57,165 nucleotides of DNA from a virus, in the IMG/VR virus record IMGVR_UViG_3300025132_000045, positions 1 to 57,165 of that record; one strand, written 5' to 3'. The position numbers and the translations under genes were made by a program. The notes below the pieces were generated by a model. That model saw nothing but the letters and a program-made list of their open reading frames with translations. It was not told the origin of the DNA and ran no database searches. Shown piece by piece: positions 16,571 through 29,000 of this stretch; position 1 is the first letter of the stretch; every line of letters begins with the position of its first letter.

Positions 16571-19500
16571 CTATAAAACTGTGAATGTAGATCCACTGTT
16601 AATTGTGAGAGTCACACCATTTGCAATTGTATAAGGACCAAAAACCCCACCATTTTTCGTTCCACTGGCAGGAAAAGAAGTTGTTTCTGTTAGTGATGTT
16701 GGGTTTTGGAAGAATTTATTTGCTTCAACTATATCCGATGATATTTCTGTGCCTGAAACTGCGGAATCACTGTCTGATATATCATACCATATATCTCCAT
16801 CACAATAAGTTCCACTAGTTCCCTCGGTGCTAATGTATCGAGCTCCAAATGCATTACTTGCCGATGAAATTCCGATTGTACCTGAACTTACAGTAATCGG
16901 ATTTGTACATGATCTTTCAGTGGAACCAACTTTATATTGTTTAACATCAACACCAGATATTGTTGAAGAATTAACCCAAGTTGGAGGAGCATCTCCATTA
17001 CTTTTAAGTATCTGTCCCGATGAACCATAATTATCTGCACCGTTAAATGCAATTCCTCCGTTCATAGTGATGCGAAGTTTTTCTACAGGTAAATTGCTAC
17101 CAACATTAGCCTTAGTGGTTGAAAAAACTAAATCATTAGATCCATTATTAGCACTATTTCTTATTCCAGCAATCGTAGCAAGAAATGAACTATTATTGGA
17201 GTCACTATTTGATGCAGATGTATCAAATGCAATACCTCCTCCACCACCAACAATGTTAGATCCAGTTACCTGCATATGAATAAATGAAGGACTGGAACCC
17301 ATTTCACTGGATATATGTAATGGATGTAGAGGATTATCAGTTCCGATACCAACTTTTTCATCTACAAGCACACGACCTTCAACTTTAACAACTGACAATC
17401 CAGAACCTAATTGGCCTCCTTGATTTCCTCCAATTAAAAATCCCTCATTAGTGTTTGGTGAAATTGATCCATCAGCATGCTTATAAACAATATGACCAAC
17501 TTGACCTACACTAGATTGATCACTGAAGAGTAATTTTGCTCCTTTCAAAGAACCACTGATACCCGAATCAGCACCAGTATTAGTGTCTGTTCGGATTAAC
17601 ATTCCCTTATCACTTTTAACCTCAAAGTGAACATCTTTTGGATCAATGTCTCTTACTGAAAGTGTGCCACCAGCACTCACTCGAACTGCTGTATGACTTC
17701 CAGGATATCCTGTAGCACCACCAGTTACAACTCTAAAATCACCAGCATTACCTGGTCTTATTGATATCTGATCAATTAATGCGGTACCAGTTTGACCAAT
17801 CTCAATTACTTCAAAGTTTGCTGGATTGTCAGTAGGTTCTGATTTACTCTTTCCAATTATTTTTCTCTTACTGTTTACATTGTCATTTGAATAAATGTAA
17901 TCATTTAGTTCAAGCATCATCGCAACATTAGTTGGATCATTCTCAGTGCCAGAATCAACTGTTCCACCTGTGGCTATGAATGTAGCTGCCGTCACAATAC
18001 CAGTTGTGCTTACATTAGTTACATCTTCATAGGTTAATGTTCCACCGACTGTTAAGTCACTACCAACAAATAACTTCTTGGCAATGGCAGCACCACCATC
18101 AATAGTTACTGAACCACCATTAGTTGAACTAGTAGCATCAGTTGTCAGGTTAAAGTTTGCACCTGAATTTACATTTAATCCATTTGTAGTGAATGTTCCT
18201 GACCCAAGTGATGTATTACCACTATTATCAGTAACCATTACTTTATTGTTACCACCTGAGTCACTTGTATCTTTATCATCTAATAAATCTGCGTTTAAAT
18301 TTGTTACTTTTGTTGTAGAAGAAACCGTAAATGGTGCAGTTCCTGTTGCTATTGTAGATTTCAATATTGATGCACCCAATTCAGCTGTGCTTGCGTTGAA
18401 AGTAAAACTTGAATTGGTGTGTGGTAATAATGCAGTATTCTCGGTGATTGCTTGAACAAATACGGGGAAACAAGTTGAATCACTATTCTGATTTGTCAAA
18501 ATCAACTCATTTGCTGCGACATCTCCAGTTATAGTAGTAGCTTTTAAAGTTCCAACAGCTAGTGTTGTGTTATTATTTGTAAGTGCATTTGCTCCAGTTG
18601 GATTATCAGTTCCAATACCAACGTTACCGTCCTTTGTGATACGCAGTCGTGGTACACCAGAAATATTATTTGTTCCACTATTACTTTGAGTAAAGAAATC
18701 TAAATGTGAAGCAGCATAACCATTTGTTTGTCCTGTATCCCAAGTTGCAGCAGCAGTTGCCTGTATTTGTGCACCTGTTCTTGATACTGTAGAACCACCA
18801 GAATCTCGACCAGCAAATCTGATTTTTCCAATGGCATCATCTGTAACGATTGATGTGTCTTCATGATGAAGTGTAAGATGTGCTGGATCATTATTATTGC
18901 CACTACTTATTACTCTTACCTCACCTGCTGATGTGATGCGAAGTCTTTCAGCAGGTGATGCCGAACCATCAGCACTTGTTTTAAATAAGATGGCAGTTGG
19001 CATATCAGTAGAAGAATTAACTGCTCCATCAACTTCTGCCTCAATTGTGGCACCTTGATTATAAGTATTACCATCATTATTATATCCTCTAAAATCAATT
19101 CTTCCTAAACTATCATCATTTGCTACTACAGTATTGCTTCCAATTGAAGCATTCTTACTTCTATAGAATGTTAATCTTCCACCATTAGCAGCAGTGGATG
19201 AATATGCATTGATATCTATCGCATCAGAACTAGATGTAGATACTTGCAAATTTCCAGAATGTAAAGCATCATCATGTGCGATGCATAATTTACCACTTTC
19301 TGTAATTCTAACTAACTCAGTTCCAGAACCACTTGCACTGTTTTTATAAAATGCAAAATATCTATTTGTATCATCATTATCTGTATCAATATTAAATGTT
19401 AGAACTTCTGCAGAATTAATATGACCAGAAGAACTATCTGCAGTTCCTAAATTAATAACACCACCACCTAAAGTTAATGCTCCATCAGTTGAGTTAAATG

Positions 19501-22500
19501 TGAGATTTGTATTTGTATGAGGTTCTTGATTTCCAGTAGCACCACTCGTAAACACAAGAAAAGTGTTTGTATCATCTGTTTTATCTGCTACGTTTATTTT
19601 AGCAGCATTCGTTGCATTTGTAATTGTACCACTAATTGCACCACTTATACTGTGGGCTTTTAAAGTTCCAACGGCTAATGTTGTATTATTACCCTCAACT
19701 GCGTTTGCTCCAGTTGGATCATCAGTTCCGATACCAACATCACCACTTGATGTGATGCGAACTGTTTCTGTGCCTGATTGCTTGAATATAAGAGCACTAC
19801 TTAACATAGAAATAGTTGCTGAATTGGCAACATTATCACTTAACTGAATTGTTGCATCTCTTCCAGAACCATTTGATTGAAATCTTGCAACTATATTTTC
19901 ACCAGCAGTAGTGCTAGTTCCAGCATCTTGTATTGTTAAATTATTACCTGTTCCTGTAGTGGTTCCAATTAATACCTCACCACCAGAGTTAATGCGAATT
20001 CCTGTTGCATCAGAAGTATCTACAGCAGCACTACTATTAAAAACTGGACCAATATGAATATCTCTATTATGATTACCAATTATCAGACCAGAAGAAGACA
20101 TTCCAGTCATCTGTGCTTCGGTGATTGCTAATATTGGTTTATCATTTGCTTGGTCATTATATCTTGTTGCATATAAAATATTTTCAGTAAGGGCAACATG
20201 CTGAACATGTAATCTTCCATTTATATTACTTGTAGTATTGATACCAACTTTACCATCCTTTGTGATGCGAAGTCTTTCCTGCACTGATGGTCCAGAAACA
20301 CTTGTATAAAAATGTAAACTTCCGTCGTCTTTATTAGTTGTATCTGTTCCTGATTTTGCAACCATTCCAGCAACTTTATTACTATTCCAGAAAGCAAATA
20401 CTTCTGCTATTCCAGTCTCAGCACTTGTGGTTGTTCCTCTTAATGCAATTCTACCACCACTTGTTCCACCATCAATATGAATAGTTCCAGCAGTTGAATC
20501 AAGAAGAGTTTGTGAAGCACCAGTAAATAATCTTCCACTTTCATCAATCTCAACTGCAACAGTGCCTCCATTCCTAAATCTAATGTGATTAGCATGTGAT
20601 GCGTGTGTTGAACCAAATAAATTAATATTACCACCTACATTTGTGTCATTACCACCAGCAATATAAATTGCCTTATCAGTAGCATCCGTGACAATTTTTC
20701 CTAAACTTGCTCTTGTTAGAATAATTCCACCATTTTCATCGATGCGAAGTTTTTCAGTTGCTGATGATTCACCATCATTAGTTGTTTTGAAAGAGATACG
20801 TCCTGGCTTATCATCTGTTGCGTGATCTAAGTCCGCAACAAATTCAATTGCAGAAGATTCTTGTTGTGTTCCGTTACTGTCATTTCCAGTTACTCTTAAT
20901 GCACCAAGAACTTGGCCTGCTGAAACTGACGTATCATTTCTATGTAAGACTAAATTTGGACCAGCACCCGACTTTCCATTAACCTGAAGCATTGTGTTGG
21001 TATCAAATACAGTTGCTGTATTAATTCCAATTCTACCGTCTGACATGATGCGAAGTTTTTCGTCTCCACTTTGCCACAAAACTAAATTTTGTGATCTAAC
21101 TAATAAATCTTTACTTGCACTATTAGCAGCATTACGAATATCAACTGCAACTCCATTTAAACTAGCATCAAAATCACCAGCATCTCTAATTTTAAAAAAT
21201 TCATCACCACTACTAGGTTTTACATTAAATAATCCTTGTCCAGAAGTGGGTTCATTTCCTACAGATACTTGTCCAGTTGAATTGATGCGAACTCTTTCAT
21301 CACCAGTAGTGTTAAACACCATATGATTATCATTTGCTGATACATAAGTACCAATTATAGAAGGTCTATCACTACTTCCTTCAGTTCCAAATATAATTCC
21401 ATCACCTGAGTTAGCAAATTTTATGTGATCACGTGCTGTAATAACACCAACCGAATCAATACTTGATACATCTTCATAGGATACAGTTCCTCCAATACTC
21501 AAATTACCATTAATCTTTACATTACCAGTGACTTGGAATTTATCAGTCGTTTGAGTGTAATCTCCACCAATATTAACGGATCCATCTGATGTGATGTGAA
21601 GTCTTAAATCATCACTACCAGTAAAGAATTTTATACCTTTTGATGATTCTCTATTGTTAATGAAGAAATCATCATCCCCATTAAGTCCCAATATGACACC
21701 ATCACCAGATGCAGCACCCATAGCATTATCGGTAATCTGAATTCTTGTGTTTGCTGAATCATGTAAATGTAGAATTGTTTGTGGATCATCAGTTCCGATG
21801 CCGACTCGACCTGTTTGACCTTTGATTGTAAGATTAGTATTAAGAGTGCCAGCATTTGTTTGTCTAAAATTAAAATCAACTGTTCTTTCACGGTTTGTTT
21901 CACTTGTTGGACTATAAGATAAAGGGGCATTTGCATCAATAAATGCCTGACCAGAATTATTACCATCTGAATTTAAAAATCTTATTGATCCACCAGCTAA
22001 CACACCATCTACCATGTCAACTCTATGGGAGTGTATTGTGAGAATAGTTGCGACTCCAACACTGTTAGACACTTGTTCAAAGACATGTAACTTTGATGTT
22101 GGATCATCAGTTCCGATACCAACATCACCACTTGTTCCTTTGATGGTAATTCTTCTTGTTGCTACAGATGCTCCAGCAGTATAGAAATGAATACCCCCAT
22201 TATCACTTCCTTCACTTGTACCTATTTCAATTCTTGAATGATTAGTATTACCACTTGTACTTTGAAGATGTAATGAATTCGCTGCATTATCTTCTCCATA
22301 TATTTTTCCACCTTGAAGAGTTAAATTTCCTGTTTTGTCGATGCGAAGTCTTTCTTGTACCCCACTTCCATTATCAGGAGTTGTTGAAAATATAAGTCTT
22401 CCAGGCATATCATCATCGCCTGGTTCACCGTCAACTTCTGCTCTTATTTCTGCTGCATTGGTAAATGTATCACTATCCCAACCACTAAATGATATCTGTC

Positions 22501-25500
22501 CAAGATCATCATCTTCTTGAACAGCAGCAATAGAGGCAATTGTTCCTCTTGCATGTTGAAGATTCAATCGTGAAGCATGAGCATCTCCAAATCTTGTCAC
22601 TGTAAGAGCAGCTTCAACCTCTGATTCTAACTGAAGTAGTCCACTGTAACCAGAACTTCCAGTTCTTGTTGGTCTGTTAGTTACGTTTCCAATTAAGACT
22701 CGACCATCTACATCGATGGTAAGTCTTTCTTTAGAAGTACCACTAGTATTTTTGGTAGAGAGTTGTAAAACTCCACCACCAGATGATTCTGATACTTTTA
22801 TTTTACCCGCTTCAGTAACATTATTTGCTTTAAAATCAATATGAGGATTCTGGCTTGTTTTAGTAAAAGAAATTCCTGTTGTGCCATCTGTAACATCTAA
22901 TTTTCCTGTTGGAATTGTACTTCCGATACCAACTTTACCGTCTGCACGGATGGTCATTCTTTGAGTAAGGTTACTTACACCACTACCAGTTGAAGTATAA
23001 AAATCTATATCTCCATATCCAGTGCTATCTCTTCCATCACCAACAATCTTTGCGAATTGATGATTATTATATTCAAATTTGATTGCGTAATTACTTTCAC
23101 TTGAATTTGCCTGTCCACCTAACAGAATATCACCGTCTATTTGTAATTTTTCTGATGGTGCAGTTTCATTGATACCAACATTACCAGCTGATGTGATGCG
23201 AAGTTTTTCTAAGAAATCAGAACCATTACGAGTAAAGAATGTTAAATCACCCTTCTCAGAATTATTAGAAACATCAGTTGCGACTGCTCGAATTGAAGAG
23301 TATATAAGAGGATTATTACTATCATCTACACCAGCAAATTGAAGTAAACTAATAACATCATTATCAGCCATATTTCCTGCACCAGGACTATGCTGTAAAA
23401 CTAAATTCGTTCCTTGAGTACCAGCATCAGTAGATTCAATTTTTAAAATATCTGTTCCTGTTCCTTTTACATGGAGATTAGTACCTGGATTATCAGTTCC
23501 GATACCAACCTTCTGACCACCTTTAGCAATAGCAACTCTTACGTTTGCACCACCACCATCAGCATGAGTTCCAATAACTTCAAATGCAGTACCACTATTA
23601 TGATACGATTCAAGAGATAAGGTGTGAGTAGAATCATAATTTGCTTTTAATACTGCAGCATATGTTGTTTGATTATTTCCTCTTAATCTTATTGCACCAT
23701 TTACATCAAGTGCTTCATCAGGTGTAATAGTTCCGATACCAACTTTTTCATCTATGAGTACACGACCTTCAACTTTAACAACTGAAAGAGTTTCACTTCC
23801 TCCAATTATAAATCCTTCATTAGTGCCTGGTGAAACATCTCCATCACTATGTTTATATTTGATGTGACCTATTTGAGCATAATTACCACCTGCATAGTCA
23901 CTAAATTTAATTTGAGCACCATTGGTCGGACCATTAGAACTTGATTTTATAAAAATTCCCTCATCATTTATAAAAGTTGTAACACCAATGAATCTTGATG
24001 ATGCGTTTACAGTAAGAGAATCTGCAGTCTCATTACCTAAAGTTGTATTTCCATTTACAGTTAAATCGTCTGTTATCGTTAGACTTCCAGTTGGAGTTAT
24101 AGTTCCTTGTATATTTGCATGAACTGTTTCAGCGTATATGTTATCCCACTTAGCATCACTTGCTCCAATATCTTGTCCAGTTCCACCTCTTAATAAATCA
24201 CCATCAGAGTTGATGCGAACTCTTTCATCATTTCCTGTACCTAAAACTAAGTAATTAGAAGCAGCATTAGCAGTAATGTATTGATCATAATCACTAGTTA
24301 AAAATATCTTTTTATCTGTGGAATTTAAGTAAATGTCTCCGTCATAAACTTCCAGTTTTTTCTGTGGATCATTAGTTCCGATACCGACTTTACCAGTGTC
24401 TTTGATGATCATTCTTTCTACTAAATCATCACCACCATTAGTATAGAACTTCATATCTCCCTTCAAAGTTCCACCAGTAGTAGAATGAATAGTTGAAGCT
24501 ATGGAGCACATGGTATTACCATCAACAGGTGCAGCAGAAACACCAACAGCAAAGTTTAGTCTTCCTCCTCCATTATCAGCATGACTAGCAGAACGAAGAG
24601 TAAGTTGAGGATTATTATCTTCTCTTATATCAAAAATACCTGTAGGATTTGTAATTCCGATACCGACTTTACCATTAAAATAAGCCCTACCGTCACCATC
24701 GATTTCAAATTTTAATTCGTTGGTGCTTCCATTATTAGATCTTGCCTGAATTATTGGATTACTTGCAAATTGAGTTGCTCTATAAACTTGAAGTTGTGAG
24801 GTAGGATTTGTAGTTCCGACACCAACTTTACCCCCTGACAAAATCGTAATTTTATCCGTTGCCTTTGTAGTTCCAAGTCCACCAAGACCAACATGAAAAT
24901 CTCCTGCTCTATCAAATGTTGTATAACCGTGATGCCAATTAGTTAATGCTGGATTACGAGTAATATATTGAACTCCTGCTCCTTGATATGTTCCTGAAGG
25001 ATTTTCACCTTGTAAACCAATGGTCGCATCATCATAATTATAATTAACATTATCAACAAAATCTTTTGCACCAAACAGTGCAACTATACCTTTACTATTT
25101 GCACCTGCGACATGTAAAGGTGCTTCAATCAGATCAGTTCCGATACCAACCGAACCAATACCTGTGATGCGAAGTCTTTCGGTATATGAAGAAGTACCAG
25201 TTCTAAAAACCATATCACCTTTAGCAGCTATACCAAGATTAGTGATAGATCCACTAAATGCACTATCGTTTGCAAAAACACCTCTTTCAGTTCCCTGAAC
25301 AAATAACTTCAATCCACCATTAACATTAGTATCTGCTCTGAAATAACCATCACCACTTGTTGCTGTTAAATGAACTTTTTGTTGAGGATCAGGAGTTCCG
25401 ATACCAAGATTACCACCAGTAAAATATGAAGATCCAGAAGAACTTAATTTTACTTTCGTTACTCCAGCATTCTGATTAATTGCTATCTGTCCATTAAATG

Positions 25501-26041
25501 ACCCATCATTTTCAAGATAAACTAATCCAATACCTGAATCACCACGAGTTTTGAGAATTGTTCCCCGAACTGTGAGTTCAGAAGTAGGATTGTGAGTTCC
25601 GATACCAAGTTTACCATCCTTATAAACTAAACCTGTGCTATCAACTTCTACACCAGCATAACCATCAGTTGCAGTAACAAAACCAACATAATGAGTTCCT
25701 GAATCTGTTGTATCATCAGTTATGTTAATAGTATTTGCTTTATCAATTGAAACACCAGGATCAATACTACCTTTAAATGTTCCATAATATTCTGATGCAT
25801 CAACTCTTCCCTTATAACTTGCTGAAAAAGCTAATGTACTACTGTTATTAAAAATTGATATTGCTTTATTTGTATCTGTAGTCTGAGTAGAGGTTGCACT
25901 AACTGCGATTCCAGTGGGAGTTCCTGTACTAAAAATTTCTAGATCATACCTTGGGGTGGTTTGACCGATACCTATTTTATCTGCATTTACTATGGCTCTA
26001 GTATCATCTATGATAGTTGAGCCTGATATTTTAATTGCCAT
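16571..26041 (-). CDS. Giant 3156-residue tail-fibre repeat protein
   Basis: The largest gene of the window. It begins MAIKISGSTIIDDTRAIVNADKIGIGQTTP and then repeats one architecture many times: a VGIGT.NPT unit, a beta stretch such as LTLRSASHADNGG, and an ERLRIT..G unit. Interspersed are TTLAVGTL linkers and SLTYEDVTN-type blocks shared with the 2014-residue neighbour. Such repeats fold as long trimeric beta fibres. The C-terminus (FGPYTIANGVTLTINSGSTFTVL) is a typical exposed fibre end, and there is no S74 chaperone, unlike its two large paralogues. A GATAAATA late promoter lies 35 bases upstream. It is probably the longest shaft in a multi-part fibre; the reading frame is open for over 9 kb with no visible frameshift. 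Confidence 0.8.
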   Translation of the reverse strand: MAIKISGSTIIDDTRAIVNADKIGIGQTTPRYDLEIFSTGTPTGIAVSATSTQTTDTNKAISIFNNSSTLAFSASYKGRVDASEYYGTFKGSIDPGVSIDKANTINITDDTTDSGTHYVGFVTATDGYAGVEVDSTGLVYKDGKLGIGTHNPTSELTVRGTILKTRGDSGIGLVYLENDGSFNGQIAINQNAGVTKVKLSSSGSSYFTGGNLGIGTPDPQQKVHLTATSGDGYFRADTNVNGGLKLFVQGTERGVFANDSAFSGSITNLGIAAKGDMVFRTGTSSYTERLRITGIGSVGIGTDLIEAPLHVAGANSKGIVALFGAKDFVDNVNYNYDDATIGLQGENPSGTYQGAGVQYITRNPALTNWHHGYTTFDRAGDFHVGLGGLGTTKATDKITILSGGKVGVGTTNPTSQLQVYRATQFASNPIIQARSNNGSTNELKFEIDGDGRAYFNGKVGIGITNPTGIFDIREDNNPQLTLRSASHADNGGGRLNFAVGVSAAPVDGNTMCSIASTIHSTTGGTLKGDMKFYTNGGDDLVERMIIKDTGKVGIGTNDPQKKLEVYDGDIYLNSTDKKIFLTSDYDQYITANAASNYLVLGTGNDERVRINSDGDLLRGGTGQDIGASDAKWDNIYAETVHANIQGTITPTGSLTITDDLTVNGNTTLGNETADSLTVNASSRFIGVTTFINDEGIFIKSSSNGPTNGAQIKFSDYAGGNYAQIGHIKYKHSDGDVSPGTNEGFIIGGSETLSVVKVEGRVLIDEKVGIGTITPDEALDVNGAIRLRGNNQTTYAAVLKANYDSTHTLSLESYHNSGTAFEVIGTHADGGGANVRVAIAKGGQKVGIGTDNPGTNLHVKGTGTDILKIESTDAGTQGTNLVLQHSPGAGNMADNDVISLLQFAGVDDSNNPLIYSSIRAVATDVSNNSEKGDLTFFTRNGSDFLEKLRITSAGNVGINETAPSEKLQIDGDILLGGQANSSESNYAIKFEYNNHQFAKIVGDGRDSTGYGDIDFYTSTGSGVSNLTQRMTIRADGKVGIGSTIPTGKLDVTDGTTGISFTKTSQNPHIDFKANNVTEAGKIKVSESSGGGVLQLSTKNTSGTSKERLTIDVDGRVLIGNVTNRPTRTGSSGYSGLLQLESEVEAALTVTRFGDAHASRLNLQHARGTIASIAAVQEDDDLGQISFSGWDSDTFTNAAEIRAEVDGEPGDDDMPGRLIFSTTPDNGSGVQERLRIDKTGNLTLQGGKIYGEDNAANSLHLQSTSGNTNHSRIEIGTSEGSDNGGIHFYTAGASVATRRITIKGTSGDVGIGTDDPTSKLHVFEQVSNSVGVATILTIHSHRVDMVDGVLAGGSIRFLNSDGNNSGQAFIDANAPLSYSPTSETNRERTVDFNFRQTNAGTLNTNLTIKGQTGRVGIGTDDPQTILHLHDSANTRIQITDNAMGAASGDGVILGLNGDDDFFINNRESSKGIKFFTGSDDLRLHITSDGSVNIGGDYTQTTDKFQVTGNVKINGNLSIGGTVSYEDVSSIDSVGVITARDHIKFANSGDGIIFGTEGSSDRPSIIGTYVSANDNHMVFNTTGDERVRINSTGQVSVGNEPTSGQGLFNVKPSSGDEFFKIRDAGDFDASLNGVAVDIRNAANSASKDLLVRSQNLVLWQSGDEKLRIMSDGRIGINTATVFDTNTMLQVNGKSGAGPNLVLHRNDTSVSAGQVLGALRVTGNDSNGTQQESSAIEFVADLDHATDDKPGRISFKTTNDGESSATEKLRIDENGGIILTRASLGKIVTDATDKAIYIAGGNDTNVGGNINLFGSTHASHANHIRFRNGGTVAVEIDESGRLFTGASQTLLDSTAGTIHIDGGTSGGRIALRGTTTSAETGIAEVFAFWNSNKVAGMVAKSGTDTTNKDDGSLHFYTSVSGPSVQERLRITKDGKVGINTTSNINGRLHVQHVALTENILYATRYNDQANDKPILAITEAQMTGMSSSGLIIGNHNRDIHIGPVFNSSAAVDTSDATGIRINSGGEVLIGTTTGTGNNLTIQDAGTSTTAGENIVARFQSNGSGRDATIQLSDNVANSATISMLSSALIFKQSGTETVRITSSGDVGIGTDDPTGANAVEGNNTTLAVGTLKAHSISGAISGTITNATNAAKINVADKTDDTNTFLVFTSGATGNQEPHTNTNLTFNSTDGALTLGGGVINLGTADSSSGHINSAEVLTFNIDTDNDDTNRYFAFYKNSASGSGTELVRITESGKLCIAHDDALHSGNLQVSTSSSDAIDINAYSSTAANGGRLTFYRSKNASIGSNTVVANDDSLGRIDFRGYNNDGNTYNQGATIEAEVDGAVNSSTDMPTAILFKTSADGSASPAERLRITSAGEVRVISSGNNNDPAHLTLHHEDTSIVTDDAIGKIRFAGRDSGGSTVSRTGAQIQATAAATWDTGQTNGYAASHLDFFTQSNSGTNNISGVPRLRITKDGNVGIGTDNPTGANALTNNNTTLAVGTLKATTITGDVAANELILTNQNSDSTCFPVFVQAITENTALLPHTNSSFTFNASTAELGASILKSTIATGTAPFTVSSTTKVTNLNADLLDDKDTSDSGGNNKVMVTDNSGNTSLGSGTFTTNGLNVNSGANFNLTTDATSSTNGGSVTIDGGAAIAKKLFVGSDLTVGGTLTYEDVTNVSTTGIVTAATFIATGGTVDSGTENDPTNVAMMLELNDYIYSNDNVNSKRKIIGKSKSEPTDNPANFEVIEIGQTGTALIDQISIRPGNAGDFRVVTGGATGYPGSHTAVRVSAGGTLSVRDIDPKDVHFEVKSDKGMLIRTDTNTGADSGISGSLKGAKLLFSDQSSVGQVGHIVYKHADGSISPNTNEGFLIGGNQGGQLGSGLSVVKVEGRVLVDEKVGIGTDNPLHPLHISSEMGSSPSFIHMQVTGSNIVGGGGGIAFDTSASNSDSNNSSFLATIAGIRNSANNGSNDLVFSTTKANVGSNLPVEKLRITMNGGIAFNGADNYGSSGQILKSNGDAPPTWVNSSTISGVDVKQYKVGSTERSCTNPITVSSGTIGISSASNAFGARYISTEGTSGTYCDGDIWYDISDSDSAVSGTEISSDIVEANKFFQNPTSLTETTSFPASGTKNGGVFGPYTIANGVTLTINSGSTFTVL

Positions 26042-26075
26042 CTACCGTCTTCGTGTTTCCACTGGGTAATTTCTT

Positions 26076-29000
26076 TTATTTATCAATAAGACCTCTCAAT
26101 TCTTCAATTTGTTTCTGTTGGTCTTTAACAACCTCAATCAATAATCCAATCAGTCCATTATAATTTACAGATTTTGGATCATTATTACTTACAATTTCTG
26201 GTAATACACTTTGAACATTATCAGCAATTACACCAAGAGATGGTTTATTGTCTGACTTCCAATTAAATGATACACCATCAATCTTTTTAATTTTTTCAAT
26301 TGGATCTTGAATAATTTGAATATTTGTTTTGACTTTTCGATCTGAAAGTGAATCAAAATTAGTCGCTGCGACGGTTCCAGCAACCTCCAATTTATATTGT
26401 GGAATTTCACTTCCAATACCAACATTACCACCTGATAATATGGTAAGTTTATTTGTTGGAACAGTGGCACCATCAGGTGTTGTTGCAAACGACAAACGTC
26501 CAGGAAAATCACTTCCACCCGTAGTATTGTCAGTAAACGCAGTGATATTTGCAAAATCTCCTCTACGATCAGCAAAAACAAGAGTTCCAATTGTAGACTC
26601 ATGAAGAACAGTAGATTGTGCTTGTATGGTTAAAACACCATATCCTGATGTAGAATCATTATTTCCACACACTATCAATCTACTGTATTGTGAATTGTGA
26701 CCTATTGCTCTATCCGTTCCCCCCATTCCGATTAGTCCATCATGACGGATCCTCATTCTTTCTAGATGTAAAGCTGTGTCATTATCAGACGTTTCAAAAA
26801 TCAGTGAGGTGGGTATATCAGCCTCCGCGCCAGGAGATACAGTACCCGTTACTTCAGCTTTAATTTTTGCACCTGTATTTGACAGGTCACCACCACCTGC
26901 TGATGAGTCGGCGGCATTGAATAGAATCTGTCCAAGAGAATCACCGAATTGAGTTGCAGTATTGGTGCCTATCGTTGGACTTTTTGATTTAGCAAAAATC
27001 AAAGATCCTGAACCTGTATCATTTGAATATCTAATAATTGAAATTCCACATGAAAATCCTGTGCCCACGACTTGTAATTGCTGATCAGCATGACCCACTA
27101 CTCCCTGTATCGCAGTTCCAACTTCTCTTCCAACAAGAACTCTATCTTGGAAATTAACATTATCATAAAATGTTGAAATTCCTGATACTCTTATACCTGA
27201 AGAATTGGTTACATCAATACCACCACCAGTTACGTCAATACCACCACTAGTTGTGATTATACCAACTGTTTCTATATTAGTTACGTCCTCATATGTTAAT
27301 GAACCATCAACCACAAGATTACCAGTGACTTTTGCACCAGTAGAATTGATACGGAATCTTTCAGTTGTAAGTCCTAATACTAAATCAGTTCCAGCAATTG
27401 ATATATTTGCTCTTTCTGCACCATCTTGATAGAATTTAATTAATTCTCCATCATCAGTAGTTCGATTTATTTCAAGAGGTGTTCCACTTGCCCTTGTTAT
27501 ACTAACAGAGTCACCCTTTCTTGCTGTAAATCCTGCGTTTGCTATGGTGAAAGAAGCATCACCAGTCGTTGTTACATCACCATTTGTGTTGATGCGAAGT
27601 CTTTCTGTTATACTTCCACTAGTATTTTTGGTGGATAATATCATTACTCCACCACCAACTGATTCAGATACCTGAATACGACCACAAGACTCAACCTGAT
27701 TAGCTTTGAGATCTATTGCAGAATTATTAGAAATATTTAAAAAATTTACTCCAGATTTATCACTCATATGAACATCAAATTTTGATGTTGGATCGACAGT
27801 TCCGATACCGACATCACCATCTGAGTCAATAATGAATTTTTCAACTGCATTTACAGAGAATTTTAACTCATTTTCAGAATGATCATAAACTATTCCTCCT
27901 CTCTTTCTATCGTCTCCTGAATTTCCATCTGCAAAATATATCTGCCCTAAAGTTCCATCACTATAGATGGTCATTCCACGACTACCACCACCATCACCAA
28001 CAACAAATTTATTTGTAATAAAATCGTCAGGAAGTAATCCACCTATTCCAACATTACCAAAAGTTGTAACACCAACAAAAGTACTTACACCAGTAACCTT
28101 AAAATTACCATCAACGAGTAAGTCACCATCAGGAACAATTGAGGTTCCAAAAATTTTTCTAGCAGTTAGAATACCAACTGCCAATGTTGCATTATTATCC
28201 ACAACAGCGTTGCTGCCAGTAGGATTAATAGTTCCAATACCAACGTCACCAGATGATGTTAATCTAAATCTTTCTGTTGGAACAATATCTTGTGCATTTC
28301 CAACAGAAGCTTGTGGATTAGTAAATATTTTATATGTTCCTCCAGCATATTCATGCATTTGAGATCCACTATACTTACCCTGTGTGTATCCATATGCTGA
28401 TGCAGAGTATCTGTAAACTCTGAGATTATGAGTAAGTGCATGATGCCTAGCTAATGAATTTTCAAATTCAAAAACTTGCAACGCTCTATCGTCTGTGGCA
28501 TTATTTTGATCTATTCTAATTGCTTCGGATACACCAAAAGTAGGATTTGGATTTGGTTGAATTGTTAATTTTCCACTACTTCCGATACCAACATCTCCAT
28601 TAGATGTGATGGTAAGACTATCATTCGATCCTCCAGTGGTAAATACTAATCCATTGGCACCAGTAGCACCAATACGACAATCAAGATCTTCACTTGTGGA
28701 TGTCTTAAAATCAATAAAAGCATTACTCGTATCACGAATTAATTCAAGTGATCCACCATGTAAAAGTGTGTAGTTTGATCCTCCTCTTGCTACTATGTCT
28801 CCAAGAACGTAAAGTTTAGGAGAAAAATTTTCAGGAGTTGAAGTAAATCCATCATTTAGATTAGTGGTTCCAATACCAACTTGACCATCCTTATTGATAG
28901 TAAGTCGTTTCTGCATCGAAGTGCTTAAAACTAATTCACCTTCATTGGTTCCTTTGTATTCTACTTGAATTTCTGCTAGGTTTCCAGTTCCTGGAGTGGC

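Noticed and set aside
16571-26041. Regular spaced repeats considered as a CRISPR array
   Set aside because: The repeats are imperfect, lie in frame within one coding region and encode VGIGT/ERLRIT motifs; no unique spacers of constant length.
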